From the NCBI GenBank assembly GCA_004017275.1, contig SAKE01000005.1, forward strand, positions 1-64,000: DNA of 64,000 bases, in the 5' to 3' direction. Below the pieces are notes generated by a model, which made no database searches, was not told the DNA's origin, and saw only the letters and a program-made list of their open reading frames with translations. Positions 36,109-45,265 of this stretch are shown here, in pieces; position 1 is the first letter of the stretch, and each line of letters opens with the position of its first letter. Position numbers and translations under genes: made by a program. Source of the stretch: Mesorhizobium sp. Its GTDB lineage: Bacteria; Pseudomonadota; Alphaproteobacteria; Rhizobiales; Rhizobiaceae.

Positions 36109-37434
36109 CTATTCCGCGGCGATCAGGTTCTTTTCCAGAACACCTTCCGGCTTCGGTCCACCATAAGCCCAGTCGAGCAGCTTGACCGTGTGCACCACCG
36201 GGAGGTTGGCGGCGGAAGCGATCTGGGTGATGCAGCCGATGTTGCCGGTCGCAACGATCGACGCTCCCGTCGCCTCGATGTTTTTCACCTTGCGATCGCG
36301 CAGCTTGGCCGAAATCTCGGATTGCAGGATGTTGTAGGTTCCGGCCGAACCGCAGCACAGATGGCCCTCGCGCGGCTCGCGCACGATGAAGCCGGCCTTG
36401 GCCAGCAGTTCCTTCGGCTCGCGTGTGATCTTCTGGCCGTGCTGCATGGAACAGGCCGAGTGATAGGCGACGACGGTGCCCGGCTTGCGCACCGGTTCGG
36501 GCAGGTCAAGGCCGGCCAGATATTCGGTGACGTCCTTGGCCAGCGCCGACACGCGCGCGGCCTTGTCGGCATAGACCGGGTCGAGCCGCAGCATGAAGCC
36601 ATAATCCTTGATCGTCGTGCCGCAGCCGGACGCGGTGATGACGATGGCATCGAGCCCGCCCTGGTCGATCGCCCGCGTCCATGCGTCGACATTTTGTCTG
36701 GCCGAGGCAAGGGCGGCTTGCTCGCGCCCCATATGATGCACCAGCGCGCCACAGCAGCCCTCGCCCGGCGGCACCACGACCTCGACGCCGAGCCGTGTCA
36801 GCAGCGCAATCGTCGTCTCGTTGATGGCGGGATCAAGCACCGATTGCGCGCAGCCGGTGAGGATGGCGACGCGACCCTTTTTGGCCCCCTGCCCGGCATG
36901 GATGCCAGGTGAAGCGCTTGGCGAGACAGTCGGAAGCGAGGCCGGCGCGAGCTTGAGCATCGCGCCAAGCGGCTTCAGCGCCGGGACCTTGTCGAACAGG
37001 CCAATGAACGGCTTGCCCAGCTTCGCCAGCCTGAGCGCTGCGCGAAAACGCCGGGGATAAGGAAGCACCAAGGCCAGCATGGCACGGATCAGACGGTCGA
37101 GCAGCGGCCGCTTGTAGGTCTCCTGTATATGGGCGCGCGCGTGGTCGACCAGATGCATGTAGTTAACGCCCGACGGGCAAGTGGTCATGCAGGCGAGGCA
37201 GGACAGGCAGCGGTCGATATGGGTGACGATCTCCCTGTCGGCCGGACGGCCGTTTTCCAGCATGTCCTTGATCAGGTAGATGCGCCCGCGCGGTGAATCG
37301 AGCTCGTTGCCCAGCGTCACATAGGTCGGGCACGTCGCGGTGCAGAAGCCGCAATGCACACATTTGCGCAGGATCTTTTCCGATTCCGCGACATGCGGAT
37401 CGGCAAGCTGGGCTAGCGAAAAATTGGTCTGCAT
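36109..37434 (-). CDS. glcF: Glycolate oxidase iron-sulfur subunit GlcF
   Basis: 441 residues from ATG 37434. Two [4Fe-4S] clusters are bound by CVHCGFCTATCP and CLSCLACMTTCP near the N-terminus, and two CCG-type cysteine-rich domains follow (GEGCCGALVHH, GHLCCGSAGTYN). With GlcD and GlcE it oxidises glycolate to glyoxylate and passes electrons to the membrane. The genes run glcD-glcE-glcF on the minus strand; only 11 bases separate glcE and glcF. It converges on folD. Confidence 0.95.
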   Translation of the reverse strand: MQTNFSLAQLADPHVAESEKILRKCVHCGFCTATCPTYVTLGNELDSPRGRIYLIKDMLENGRPADREIVTHIDRCLSCLACMTTCPSGVNYMHLVDHARAHIQETYKRPLLDRLIRAMLALVLPYPRRFRAALRLAKLGKPFIGLFDKVPALKPLGAMLKLAPASLPTVSPSASPGIHAGQGAKKGRVAILTGCAQSVLDPAINETTIALLTRLGVEVVVPPGEGCCGALVHHMGREQAALASARQNVDAWTRAIDQGGLDAIVITASGCGTTIKDYGFMLRLDPVYADKAARVSALAKDVTEYLAGLDLPEPVRKPGTVVAYHSACSMQHGQKITREPKELLAKAGFIVREPREGHLCCGSAGTYNILQSEISAKLRDRKVKNIEATGASIVATGNIGCITQIASAANLPVVHTVKLLDWAYGGPKPEGVLEKNLIAAE

Positions 37435-37445
37435 CGCGCTGGATC

Positions 37446-38651
37446 CTAGGCCATGCGGCCGGGATTGAGGATGTTCTTCGGGTCGAATTCCTGCTTCAGG
37501 CGCGCCGATAGTGCGGCAAGTGCGGGCGGCTGCGGCTCGAACACGGGCAGAGCGGCGCGATGAGAAGGTGCGGCGCGCACCAGCGTCGCATGGCCGCCGC
37601 CATGTTTTCTGAACAGCCCACGCAGCAAAGCGGCTTCCGGATCGCCCTGTTCCATGCGCAACCACACCAATCCGCCCTGCCAGTCATAGAAGGCGCTGAC
37701 GGCGGCCTGCATGCGTAGCGACAACACCATCTGATGGCCCTGAGAAGGCGCCATCGAGACCCGCCAGACCGGTTTCTCGCTGTTGTCGGCGAAGGGCCTG
37801 CAATCGCGCACATCGCGCCAGATCAGCCGTGAAGTCTCACCGTCAATCTCCTCCAACGGCCCGGCATTGCCGAGCAGCGTTTTCAGCGCGGTGATGCGAT
37901 AGGCGACGGACGGGCCAAAGCCTTCGACGCGCAGCAGCGTGACTGCCTCGTTGCCGAGCGCGCCGCCCGCGACACGCGCGGCGATCCGCTCGGGCAGATG
38001 GGCAGCGCTCGACACTTCCGCGCTGGAATCGAGCGCCAGCGCCATGGCCGCAGCAGCCGCATCGTCGAGCAGGCCACGGATGGCGAGCGTGACCTCGGTC
38101 TCGGCGGCCGGCAGCACCTTGAAGGTGACGTCGGTGAATACGGCGAGCGTGCCCCAGCTGTTGGCCATCAGCTTGGACATGTCATAGCCGGTGACGTTTT
38201 TGACCACGCGTCCGCCCGATTTGAAGGCCTCGCCACGACCGGATACCACATTGATCCCCAGAATATGATCGCGCGCGGCACCCGCCTTGAGCCGGCGCGG
38301 CCCGGAAAGGTTCGCGCCGAGCACGCCGCCGAGCGTGCCTTTGCCAGCTTCGCCGCCGAGCAGCGGGCCGTAGTCCATAGGCTCGAAGGCAAGTTGCTGG
38401 CCGTGTTCCGCCAGCAGCGTCTCGATGTCAGCCAGCGGCGTGCCGGCCTTGGCCGACAGCACCAGTTCGGCCGGTTCGTAGAGCGTGACGCCAGAAAGCT
38501 TCGACAGGTCGAGCGTGTGTTCGCTCTGCTGCGGGCGGCCGATGCCGCGCTTGGAACCATGGCCAAGGATTTCCAACGGCGACTCTTGCGCTACCGCCGA
38601 GGCGACGGTGGACCGGACTTCGGATGGGGTGGTTGGGGTGAAGGTGGTCAT
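37446..38651 (-). CDS. glcE: Glycolate oxidase FAD-binding subunit GlcE
   Basis: 401 residues. FAD-binding PCMH-type domain (LEILGHGSKRGIGRP, GTLGGVLGANLSGPRR, ARDHILGINVVSGRGE, NVTGYDMSKLMANSWGTL) and a shorter C-terminal domain ending FDPKNILNPGRM. Smaller than GlcD, as expected for GlcE. Second gene of glcDEF; a 150-base palindromic element separates it from glcD. Confidence 0.94.
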   Translation of the reverse strand: MTTFTPTTPSEVRSTVASAVAQESPLEILGHGSKRGIGRPQQSEHTLDLSKLSGVTLYEPAELVLSAKAGTPLADIETLLAEHGQQLAFEPMDYGPLLGGEAGKGTLGGVLGANLSGPRRLKAGAARDHILGINVVSGRGEAFKSGGRVVKNVTGYDMSKLMANSWGTLAVFTDVTFKVLPAAETEVTLAIRGLLDDAAAAAMALALDSSAEVSSAAHLPERIAARVAGGALGNEAVTLLRVEGFGPSVAYRITALKTLLGNAGPLEEIDGETSRLIWRDVRDCRPFADNSEKPVWRVSMAPSQGHQMVLSLRMQAAVSAFYDWQGGLVWLRMEQGDPEAALLRGLFRKHGGGHATLVRAAPSHRAALPVFEPQPPALAALSARLKQEFDPKNILNPGRMA

Positions 38652-38696
38652 GGGCGCGACGCACCCGCGAGTGCAGAGATGTCGCGTTCCTTCGCG

Positions 38697-38849
38697 CCCC
38701 CCTCTGTCCTGCCGGACATCTCCCCCTCAAGGGGGGAGATTGGCAGCTTGCGCGCCTCGCCCTTCTGCCGACGGCGGAGAGTGGCGAAGTCGGGCGTGGC
38801 AGCTGATCTCCCCCCTTGAGGGGGAGATGTCCGGCAGGACAGAGGGGGG
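38697..38849. repeat. Long palindromic element R3 (family A)
   Basis: 153 bases with long inverted arms (left begins CCCCCCTCTGTCCTGCC, right ends with its complement), the same element as R2 and R4. It lies between glcD and glcE inside the operon; co-variation (GTCC/GGAC here versus GGCC in R2) keeps the stem paired. Confidence 0.85.
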
Positions 38850-38872
38850 TGTTCACGCGCCGACATGTGCCG

Positions 38873-40369
38873 TCAAAACCTCGGAATGTCCGGAAACGGC
38901 AGCTTGCCGCCGGAAATGTGCATCCGCCCGAGCTCGGCGCATCGCCGCAATTGCGGGAAGACTTTTCCCGGGTTGAGCAGATGGTTGGGATCGAAGGCGC
39001 ATTTGACGCGCATTTGCTGGTCGAGGTCGGCCTGGCTGAACATTTCCGGCATCAGATCGCGCTTCTCCACGCCCACGCCGTGTTCGCCGGTCAAGACGCC
39101 GCCGACCTTGACGCACAGCCGCAAGATGTCGGCGCCGAAACTTTCGGCCTTGTCGAGTTCGCCCGGCACGTTGGCATCGTAGAGGATCAGCGGGTGCAGA
39201 TTGCCGTCGCCGGCATGAAAGACGTTGGCGACGCCGAGGCCATATTTCTCCGACAGTTCGCGCATGCCGGCGAGCACGCGCGGCAGTTCCTTGCGCGGGA
39301 TGGTGCCGTCCATGCAGTAATAATCGGGCGAGATGCGGCCAACCGCCGGGAACGCCGCCTTGCGGCCGGCCCAGAAGCTCAGCCTTTCCTGTTCGGACTG
39401 CGAAATGCGGCAGGTGGTCGAGCCGTTCTTGTAGGCGATCGCCTCGACCAGACCGATCAGATGATCGACCTCGACGCCAGGTCCGTCGAGTTCGACGATC
39501 AGCAGCGCCTCGACATCGAGCGGATAGCCGGCATGGACGAAATCTTCCGCCGCTTGGATCGCCGGCCGGTCCATCATTTCCATGCCGCCCGGAATGATGC
39601 CGGCGCCGATGATGTCGGCGACGCATTGGCCGCCCTGCTCGCTGGTCGGGAAGCCGATCAGCAGTGCACGGGCCATCTCCGGCTTCTTCAGGATGCGCAC
39701 GGTGACCTCGGTGACGACGCCGAGCAGGCCTTCCGAACCGGTCATGACGCCGAGCAGGTCATAGCCTTCCGCATCGAGGTGACTGCCGCCAAGCCGCACC
39801 ACCTCGCCATTCATCAGCACCATCTCGATGCCGAGCACATTGTTGGCGGTGAGGCCGTATTTCAGGCAGTGCACGCCGCCGGAATTCTCCGCGACGTTGC
39901 CGCCGATCGAGCAGGCGATCTGGGAGGATGGATCGGGGGCGTAGTAAAAGCCCTCCTGCTCGACGGCGGTGGTGATGCCGAGATTGGTGACGCCCGGCTG
40001 GGCAACGACGACGCGATTGGGAAAATCGATCTCGAGGATGCGGTTAAAACGGCTCATCACCAAAAGCACTGCATCCTCGAGCGGCAGCGCGCCACCCGAC
40101 AGCGAGGTACCGGAACCGCGCGGCACGACGCGGATGTTGCGGTCGTTGCAGTATTTCAGCACACGGGAAACCTGCGCCACGGTTTGCGGCAAAACGACGA
40201 CCAGCGGCAGTTGTCGATAGGCGGTCAGGCCATCGCTCTCAAAGGCTCGCATGGAATTGGCGGCGTCGACGACGCCCTCGCCCGGCACGATGATGCGCAT
40301 GTCGGCGACGATCTCGTCGCGCCGGCGCATCGTGGCGTCGTCTGGTTTCGGCATGGCCAGGCCGGACAT
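38873..40369 (-). CDS. glcD: Glycolate oxidase subunit GlcD
   Basis: 498 residues from ATG 40369. FAD-linked oxidase: PCMH domain with VVPRGSGTSLSGGALP, IACSIGGNVAENSGG and LLGVMTGSEGLLGVVTEV; C-terminal domain with NVFHAGDGNLHP and TGEHGVGVEKRDLM. This is the catalytic 2-hydroxyacid subunit. An operator-like inverted repeat lies 21 bases upstream of the start. First gene of glcDEF. Confidence 0.95.
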   Translation of the reverse strand: MSGLAMPKPDDATMRRRDEIVADMRIIVPGEGVVDAANSMRAFESDGLTAYRQLPLVVVLPQTVAQVSRVLKYCNDRNIRVVPRGSGTSLSGGALPLEDAVLLVMSRFNRILEIDFPNRVVVAQPGVTNLGITTAVEQEGFYYAPDPSSQIACSIGGNVAENSGGVHCLKYGLTANNVLGIEMVLMNGEVVRLGGSHLDAEGYDLLGVMTGSEGLLGVVTEVTVRILKKPEMARALLIGFPTSEQGGQCVADIIGAGIIPGGMEMMDRPAIQAAEDFVHAGYPLDVEALLIVELDGPGVEVDHLIGLVEAIAYKNGSTTCRISQSEQERLSFWAGRKAAFPAVGRISPDYYCMDGTIPRKELPRVLAGMRELSEKYGLGVANVFHAGDGNLHPLILYDANVPGELDKAESFGADILRLCVKVGGVLTGEHGVGVEKRDLMPEMFSQADLDQQMRVKCAFDPNHLLNPGKVFPQLRRCAELGRMHISGGKLPFPDIPRF

Positions 40370-40389
40370 CAACAGCCTCGTTTCGCTTG

Positions 40390-40411
40390 ACTGGTCAATA
40401 TCTTTTACCAG
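40390..40411. promoter_or_regulatory. Operator-like site upstream of glcD
   Basis: CTGGT (40391-40395) and ACCAG (40407-40411) flank an 11-base A/T-rich spacer; the overlapping TTGACTGGTCAA (40387-40398) is itself a palindrome. Read on the minus strand it shares TTGACCAGT and the spaced TGG with 41955-41976 upstream of the GntR gene. FadR-type regulators bind TGGT/ACCA-type sites. Confidence 0.55.
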
Positions 40412-40497
40412 TGAAGCGCGTTGGTTGCAAATCCTGCCTTGGCGGGGAATCCAGCCTGCTGGTCGAGACCGGCTTCCGCAGCGGCAATCTGCCGCTG

Positions 40498-41820
40498 CTA
40501 TTCGCCGGCCAACTTGCCGGGTTCGGAGTGCATCTGGCGCACGCGGCGCACGCCCCACCAGACCAGCAGGATGGCAACAGGCACCGAGGCAGCGGTGATG
40601 ACCTCCGGCGCGAAGGCATGGCCGAAGATCGAGGCACCCTTGGCGACATAGCCAATGAGGCCGACCACATAATAGGAGACGGCGGCGACGGAAAGGCCTT
40701 CGACGGTCTGCTGCAGGCGCAGTTGCAGGCGGGCGCGGTTGTTCATCGAGGCGAGCAGGTCGCGGTTCTGCTTCTCGACCTCGACATCGACCCAGGTACG
40801 CAGCAGTGTCGTAGCGCGGGTCAGTTTTCGCGATAGATTGGCTTGCCGCTCCTCGACCGAGCGGCAGGTACGCATGGCTGGTGCCACCCGGCGCTGCAGG
40901 AACCCGCCCCAGGTGTCGTAGCCGGGCACGGCTTCTTCCTCGAGCGCTTCCAGCCGCTCGACGACGATGCCGTCATAGGCGCGGCTGGCGCCAAAGCGGT
41001 AGAGGCTCGACGCCGCGTCGGCTTCCAGCTCCGCGGCAAGCTCAGTCAGGTCGGCCAGCAGCGTCTGGCTGTCGCGGGTCTCAGCGACCTTCATCTCCAG
41101 CGTGGTCTGCGCCAGCCGGTCCTCGATGCGGCGGGCGCGGCCGGACAGGTTCAGCGCCAGCGGCAGGCCGAGCATGGCCAAAGTTCGATAGGTTTCGATG
41201 TCGATCAGCCGCTGCGACAGCGCACCGGTGCGCGCCGGAGTCAGGCCGCGATCGAGCACCAGCATGCGGGTCATGCCGTCGCCGTCCTGGCGAAAATCGG
41301 TGACGATGGCGGCGTTGCCGCGCTCGACCAGCGAGTAGCACAGGCTGGTCGGATCGAAGCCGGCGATCAGCCGCTCGCTCGCTTGCGTCCATTTGCGGAT
41401 TTCGAGCCTGATGCCCGAGATGACGGTTCCCGGCGGAGAAAACCCGTTGCCGAAGGGCGAATCCTCCTGCGTCCTGCCGCTTTCGGAGAGCGGCCCTTCC
41501 CACAGATAGGTCGAGAATTCGGTGTGCCGCTCCCAGCGCAGCGAGCCCTTGCCCCATTTCATAGCGTGGTGGCGGGCCTGGCGGTCGGGTGCGGCGATGC
41601 CGAGGCGCCGCGACAGTTCGGAAAGCACGGCCATGTCGACGCCGGAGCCGCCCTCCGTCATGAAGGCGAGTTGCACCAGGACGCGTGGCTTATCGATGAG
41701 CGGATGCGGCCGGGCGTGGACCTCGCCGAGCGCGCCGGGCCGGCCCTCATGCGCGGGAAACCCCATGACGCTGCCCTTGGCGCGCGGCTGGAACTCGAGA
41801 TTGGACGGGTCGTCTGACAC
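40498..41820 (-). CDS. DUF3422 family membrane protein
   Basis: 440 residues from the GTG at 41820, which has GGGGGA upstream. Family features: HARPHPLIDKPRVLVQLAF at the N-terminus, WGKGSLRWERHTEFSTYLW and IETYRTLAMLGLPLA, then a long helical part, and two membrane helices near the end (VAAVSYYVVGLIGYVA, VITAASVPVAILLVWWGV). It resembles CorA-like topology but lacks a GMN motif. The function is unknown. Divergent from the GntR/lldD pair. Confidence 0.85.
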   Translation of the reverse strand: MSDDPSNLEFQPRAKGSVMGFPAHEGRPGALGEVHARPHPLIDKPRVLVQLAFMTEGGSGVDMAVLSELSRRLGIAAPDRQARHHAMKWGKGSLRWERHTEFSTYLWEGPLSESGRTQEDSPFGNGFSPPGTVISGIRLEIRKWTQASERLIAGFDPTSLCYSLVERGNAAIVTDFRQDGDGMTRMLVLDRGLTPARTGALSQRLIDIETYRTLAMLGLPLALNLSGRARRIEDRLAQTTLEMKVAETRDSQTLLADLTELAAELEADAASSLYRFGASRAYDGIVVERLEALEEEAVPGYDTWGGFLQRRVAPAMRTCRSVEERQANLSRKLTRATTLLRTWVDVEVEKQNRDLLASMNNRARLQLRLQQTVEGLSVAAVSYYVVGLIGYVAKGASIFGHAFAPEVITAASVPVAILLVWWGVRRVRQMHSEPGKLAGE

Positions 41821-41954
41821 GGCTTGTCCCCCGGGTTTCTTTGAACCCTCTTGCACTCGCGTCCCTCTAGAGCCAATGGCCGGATGACGCAAACAGCAAA
41901 GTTTAGCCGAAGATGACATGACGTCGGGCGGCAAAATCGACACGCTTCGGCCAA

Positions 41955-41976
41955 TTGGATAAATAATTTGACCAGT
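41955..41976. promoter_or_regulatory. Operator-like site upstream of the GntR gene
   Basis: TTGG (41955-41958) and TTGACCAGT (41968-41976) with an A/T-rich spacer, matching the site in front of glcD in sequence and spacing. It lies in the divergent DUF3422/GntR region and overlaps the most upstream possible start of the GntR gene, so autoregulation is likely. Confidence 0.55.
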
Positions 41977-42030
41977 TGGCGACGCAGGCTTTATCCTGCG
42001 CGACACCGGTTCACCTTCCAGGCACTTGAG

Positions 42031-42834
42031 TTGAGCGACATTTTTTCCAGGATCGAGCATTCGCGCACCGCCGACGAGGTGGTGCAGCAGATCGAGAGCC
42101 TCATCCTCGAAGGCGTGCTGCGCACCGGCGACCGGCTGCCGGGCGAGCGCGAGCTTGCGCGCCAGTTCGACGTGTCGCGGCCGATCCTGCGCGACGCCCT
42201 GAAGACGCTGGAGGGGCGCCGCCTTTTGACGACAAGGCCCGGCGGCGGCACGCATGTCGCCGATGTCATCGGCCAGCTGTTCACCAAGCCGGTGACGGAC
42301 CTGATCTCGATGCACCGTAAGGCTGTGACCGACTATTTGGAATACCGCCGCGAGATCGAAGGGATCGCGGCGGAATACGCGGCGCGGCGCGCCACACCGG
42401 ACGACATGGCGCTGCTCGACAAGATCATGGCACGCATGGACGATGCGCACCGGACCGACGACTTCGACGACGAGGCCGAGATCGACGTCGAGTTCCACCA
42501 CGCTATCTGCGAGTGTGCGCACAACATCATCCTTTTGCACACGCTGCGCTCCTGCTATCGGCTGTTGTCGGAAGGGGTTTTCCAGAACCGGCTGCTGGTG
42601 TTCACCGTGCCAGGCGCGCGCGAGGCGCTGCTTGCGCAGCATCGGGCGATCCATGCAGCGGTGAAGGCCGGCGACCCGGCCGCCGCCCGGCAAGCGGCAA
42701 TGGACCACATTACCTATGTCGAGCGGTCGATGGCGGAGGCGGAGCGCAGCGGCGACTGGCAGCGCGTCTCTCGTCTGAGGCTGAAACAGCGCGTCGACGC
42801 CACCGAGACCGAACCTGCACGCAAACGCTCCTAA
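42031..42834 (+). CDS. GntR/FadR-family regulator (LldR-like)
   Basis: 267 residues from the TTG at 42031; an earlier TTG at 41968 would lie inside the operator-like site. The winged helix is seen in TADEVVQQIESLILEGVLR, GDRLPGERELARQFDVSR and TRPGGGTHV. The FCD effector domain follows with metal-ligand-like residues in IDVEFHHAICECAHN. Such proteins respond to 2-hydroxyacids or related acids. lldD follows after 19 bases, so lactate or glycolate is a likely effector; the related site upstream of glcD suggests that it also controls glcDEF. Confidence 0.86.
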   Translation: MSDIFSRIEHSRTADEVVQQIESLILEGVLRTGDRLPGERELARQFDVSRPILRDALKTLEGRRLLTTRPGGGTHVADVIGQLFTKPVTDLISMHRKAVTDYLEYRREIEGIAAEYAARRATPDDMALLDKIMARMDDAHRTDDFDDEAEIDVEFHHAICECAHNIILLHTLRSCYRLLSEGVFQNRLLVFTVPGAREALLAQHRAIHAAVKAGDPAAARQAAMDHITYVERSMAEAERSGDWQRVSRLRLKQRVDATETEPARKRS

Positions 42835-42853
42835 CTATCGAAACGGAAAGCCC

Positions 42854-43990
42854 ATGAGCCAGATCCTGACCATCGCCGACCTCAAGGATCTCGCACGCCG
42901 GCGCGTGCCGAAGATGTTCTTCGACTATGCCGATTCCGGCGCATGGACGGAAAGCACCTACCGGGCCAACGAAGAGGATTTCCAGAAGATCAAGTTCCGC
43001 CAGCGCGTGCTGGTCGACATGAGCAACCGTTCGCTGGAATCGACCATGATCGGCGAGAAGGTGTCGATGCCGGTGGCGCTGGCCCCGACCGGCCTGACCG
43101 GCATGCAGCACGCAGATGGCGAGATGCTGGCAGCGCAGGCGGCGGAAGAGTTCGGCGTGCCTTTCACCTTGTCGACGATGAGCATCTGTTCGATCGAGGA
43201 TGTCGCCTCGGTGACAAGCAAGCCGTTCTGGTTCCAGCTTTATGTGCTGCGCGACAAGGATTTCGTGATCAACCTGATCGACAGGGCAAAGGCGGCGAAA
43301 TGCTCGGCGCTGGTACTGACGCTCGACCTGCAGATTCTCGGCCAGCGCCACAAGGATGTCCGCAATGGGCTGTCGGCGCCGCCCAAGATGACGCTCGCCA
43401 ACATCGCCAACATCGCCATGCGCCCACGCTGGTTGATGGGCATTGCCGGCACGAAGCGCCGCACCTTCCGCAACATTGTCGGTCATGCCAAAGGTGTCGG
43501 CGACGTCTCATCGCTCGGTTCATGGACGAACGAGCAGTTCGATCCGCATCTGTCATGGAAGGATGTCGCCTGGATCAAGGAGCGCTGGGGCGGCAAGCTG
43601 ATCCTCAAAGGCATTCTCGACAAGGAAGACGCGCTGATGGCGGCCAGGACCGGCGCCGACGCGATCATCGTTTCCAACCATGGCGGACGCCAGCTCGATG
43701 GTGCGTCGTCGTCGATCGGCGTGCTTGAAGAGATTGCCGATGCGGTCGGCGACACGATCGAAGTGCATATGGATGGCGGCATCCGCTCCGGCCAGGATGT
43801 GCTGAAGGCACTCTGCCTCGGCGCCAAGGGCACCTATATCGGCCGGCCATTTCTTTACGGCCTGGGTGCGCTTGGCAAGGAAGGGGTTACCAAGGCGTTG
43901 GAAATCATCCGAAAAGAGATGGACATCACGCTGGCGCTGTGCGGAAAGCGTCTGGTCACCGACATGGGCAAGGACCAGCTCCGGCGCTAG
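42854..43990 (+). CDS. lldD: FMN-dependent L-lactate dehydrogenase / alpha-hydroxyacid oxidase
   Basis: 378 residues, full-length FMN TIM barrel. It oxidises L-lactate (or a related 2-hydroxyacid) to the oxoacid, passing electrons to the quinone pool. Motifs: ARRRVPKMFFDYADSGAW at the N-terminus, PVALAPTGLTGM, FWFQLYVLRD, and the catalytic His in IIVSNHGGRQLDG followed by HMDGGIRSGQD. It is in an operon with the GntR regulator. Substrate choice between lactate and other hydroxyacids cannot be settled by reading. Confidence 0.92.
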   Translation: MSQILTIADLKDLARRRVPKMFFDYADSGAWTESTYRANEEDFQKIKFRQRVLVDMSNRSLESTMIGEKVSMPVALAPTGLTGMQHADGEMLAAQAAEEFGVPFTLSTMSICSIEDVASVTSKPFWFQLYVLRDKDFVINLIDRAKAAKCSALVLTLDLQILGQRHKDVRNGLSAPPKMTLANIANIAMRPRWLMGIAGTKRRTFRNIVGHAKGVGDVSSLGSWTNEQFDPHLSWKDVAWIKERWGGKLILKGILDKEDALMAARTGADAIIVSNHGGRQLDGASSSIGVLEEIADAVGDTIEVHMDGGIRSGQDVLKALCLGAKGTYIGRPFLYGLGALGKEGVTKALEIIRKEMDITLALCGKRLVTDMGKDQLRR

Positions 43991-44027
43991 AGTTCCGTGA
44001 CAGCCCGACCACGGAGACGACGCGACG

Positions 44028-44801
44028 TTGACGGAACCCGGCATCCACTTTCTCGACGCGCATGGGCCGGACGGCATGCGTCTTTACGCTATTGGCGACA
44101 TCCACGGCCGCCTCGACCTTTTGGCCGCCATGCATCAGCGCATCGAGGCCGAGATCGAACAGGACGCGCCTGCCGACTGGCGTGTCATCCATCTGGGCGA
44201 CTATGTCGACCGCGGGCCGGACTCGAAGGGCGTCATCGACTTCCTGATCGAAGCGCAAGAGCGCGACCCGCGCCATCTGATGCTGGCCGGCAACCATGAC
44301 ATCGGTTTTCTCGATTTTCTCAAGACCCCTGACCCGGACGGGCTTTTCATCCGTTTCGGCGGCATCCAGACGGCACAGTCTTACGGCGTGGCGATCAGTG
44401 AAGGCACAAGCGTGTGGTTCGGCAAGGCCGAGTCCGCCGTGCGCAAAGGACATCAGGCTCTGGTCGAGGCCGTGCCGGAAAGCCACATCGACTTCCTGCG
44501 GTCGCTGCCGTTTTCGCTGACACTGGGCGATTTCTTCTTCTGCCATGCCGGTATCAGGCCGGGTATTCCCCTGGACAGGCAAAACCCGCAGGACCTGGTC
44601 TGGATCCGCGATGTCTTCCACGATCACACCGGCCTCTATCCGAAGATTGTCGTGCACGGCCACACCCCGGTCCCCGAGGCGGAAGTGATGGCCAACCGCG
44701 TCAATGTCGACACGCTTGCCTGGCAATCGGGGATGCTGACCGCGCTCGTCGTCGACGGTGCGGACAAACGCATCCTGACAATGACCATCAAGGAAGCTTG
44801 A
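44028..44801 (+). CDS. Serine/threonine phosphatase-like metallophosphoesterase
   Basis: 257 residues from a TTG start. PPP-type metal motifs are complete: YAIGDIHGRLDLL, HLGDYVDRGPDSKG, LAGNHD, FFFCHAGIRPGIPL and VVHGHTPVPEAEV. Bacterial members dephosphorylate proteins or Ap4A-type nucleotides in the cytoplasm. It starts 37 bases after lldD and may be co-transcribed by read-through. The nature of the substrate is open. Confidence 0.88.
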   Translation: MTEPGIHFLDAHGPDGMRLYAIGDIHGRLDLLAAMHQRIEAEIEQDAPADWRVIHLGDYVDRGPDSKGVIDFLIEAQERDPRHLMLAGNHDIGFLDFLKTPDPDGLFIRFGGIQTAQSYGVAISEGTSVWFGKAESAVRKGHQALVEAVPESHIDFLRSLPFSLTLGDFFFCHAGIRPGIPLDRQNPQDLVWIRDVFHDHTGLYPKIVVHGHTPVPEAEVMANRVNVDTLAWQSGMLTALVVDGADKRILTMTIKEA

Positions 44802-44840
44802 GCGTCGCGCGTCAGAGGGCGCGAAAGGCGCTTCTCGCCC

Positions 44841-44981
44841 TTAGCGCAGAGAGGCGGTGACGCCGTAGCCGTCGACGGCGTTGTGGTTGTTGGCTGCGTC
44901 GGCGGCATAAATGCCGAGGCCGCACAGCACGATGGCCGACAACATGGCAAAGGACAGAAGCGCTGCTTTCACGGACGTCAT
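44841..44981 (-). CDS. 46-residue single-pass membrane or secreted peptide
   Basis: ATG at 44981 with AAGAG directly upstream. The product begins MTSVKAALLSFAMLSAIVLC, then GLGIYAADAANNHNAVDGYG to the end. It has one hydrophobic segment with a signal-peptide look (AADA cleavage-like site) and a short polar tail. No family is known to me. It lies between the phosphatase gene (convergent) and an otherwise empty ~280-base stretch (44982-45265) in which I see nothing. Confidence 0.5.
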   Translation of the reverse strand: MTSVKAALLSFAMLSAIVLCGLGIYAADAANNHNAVDGYGVTASLR

Positions 44982-45265
44982 CTCTTGTTGAGCTTTCTGC
45001 ATCTGTGCACGAGGCGGTTACCAATGCGTTGAAACGGAGAATTCGCTTCAAACTTTCGACGATTTCGCGCTTCTAGGCATGTTCTGTTTCAACGGTGTGT
45101 CGCGCGGGTCACACAAAAGGTTCATCGCGGTTGCACAAAAGATGCAAAGCGCGCGCCTTCTAGGATGGCGGATGGACACAAGCCAAGGATGAAACAGGTT
45201 TTCCCCAGGCGGATTCATTGCGACGTGCCAATTATGTCACGCGGCAGGAGCTGAGGGTCGGACGC

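Noticed and set aside
38816..40390. 524-residue open frame on the plus strand opposite glcD
   Set aside because: Antisense shadow of glcD with no recognisable motif; glcD on the other strand is certain.
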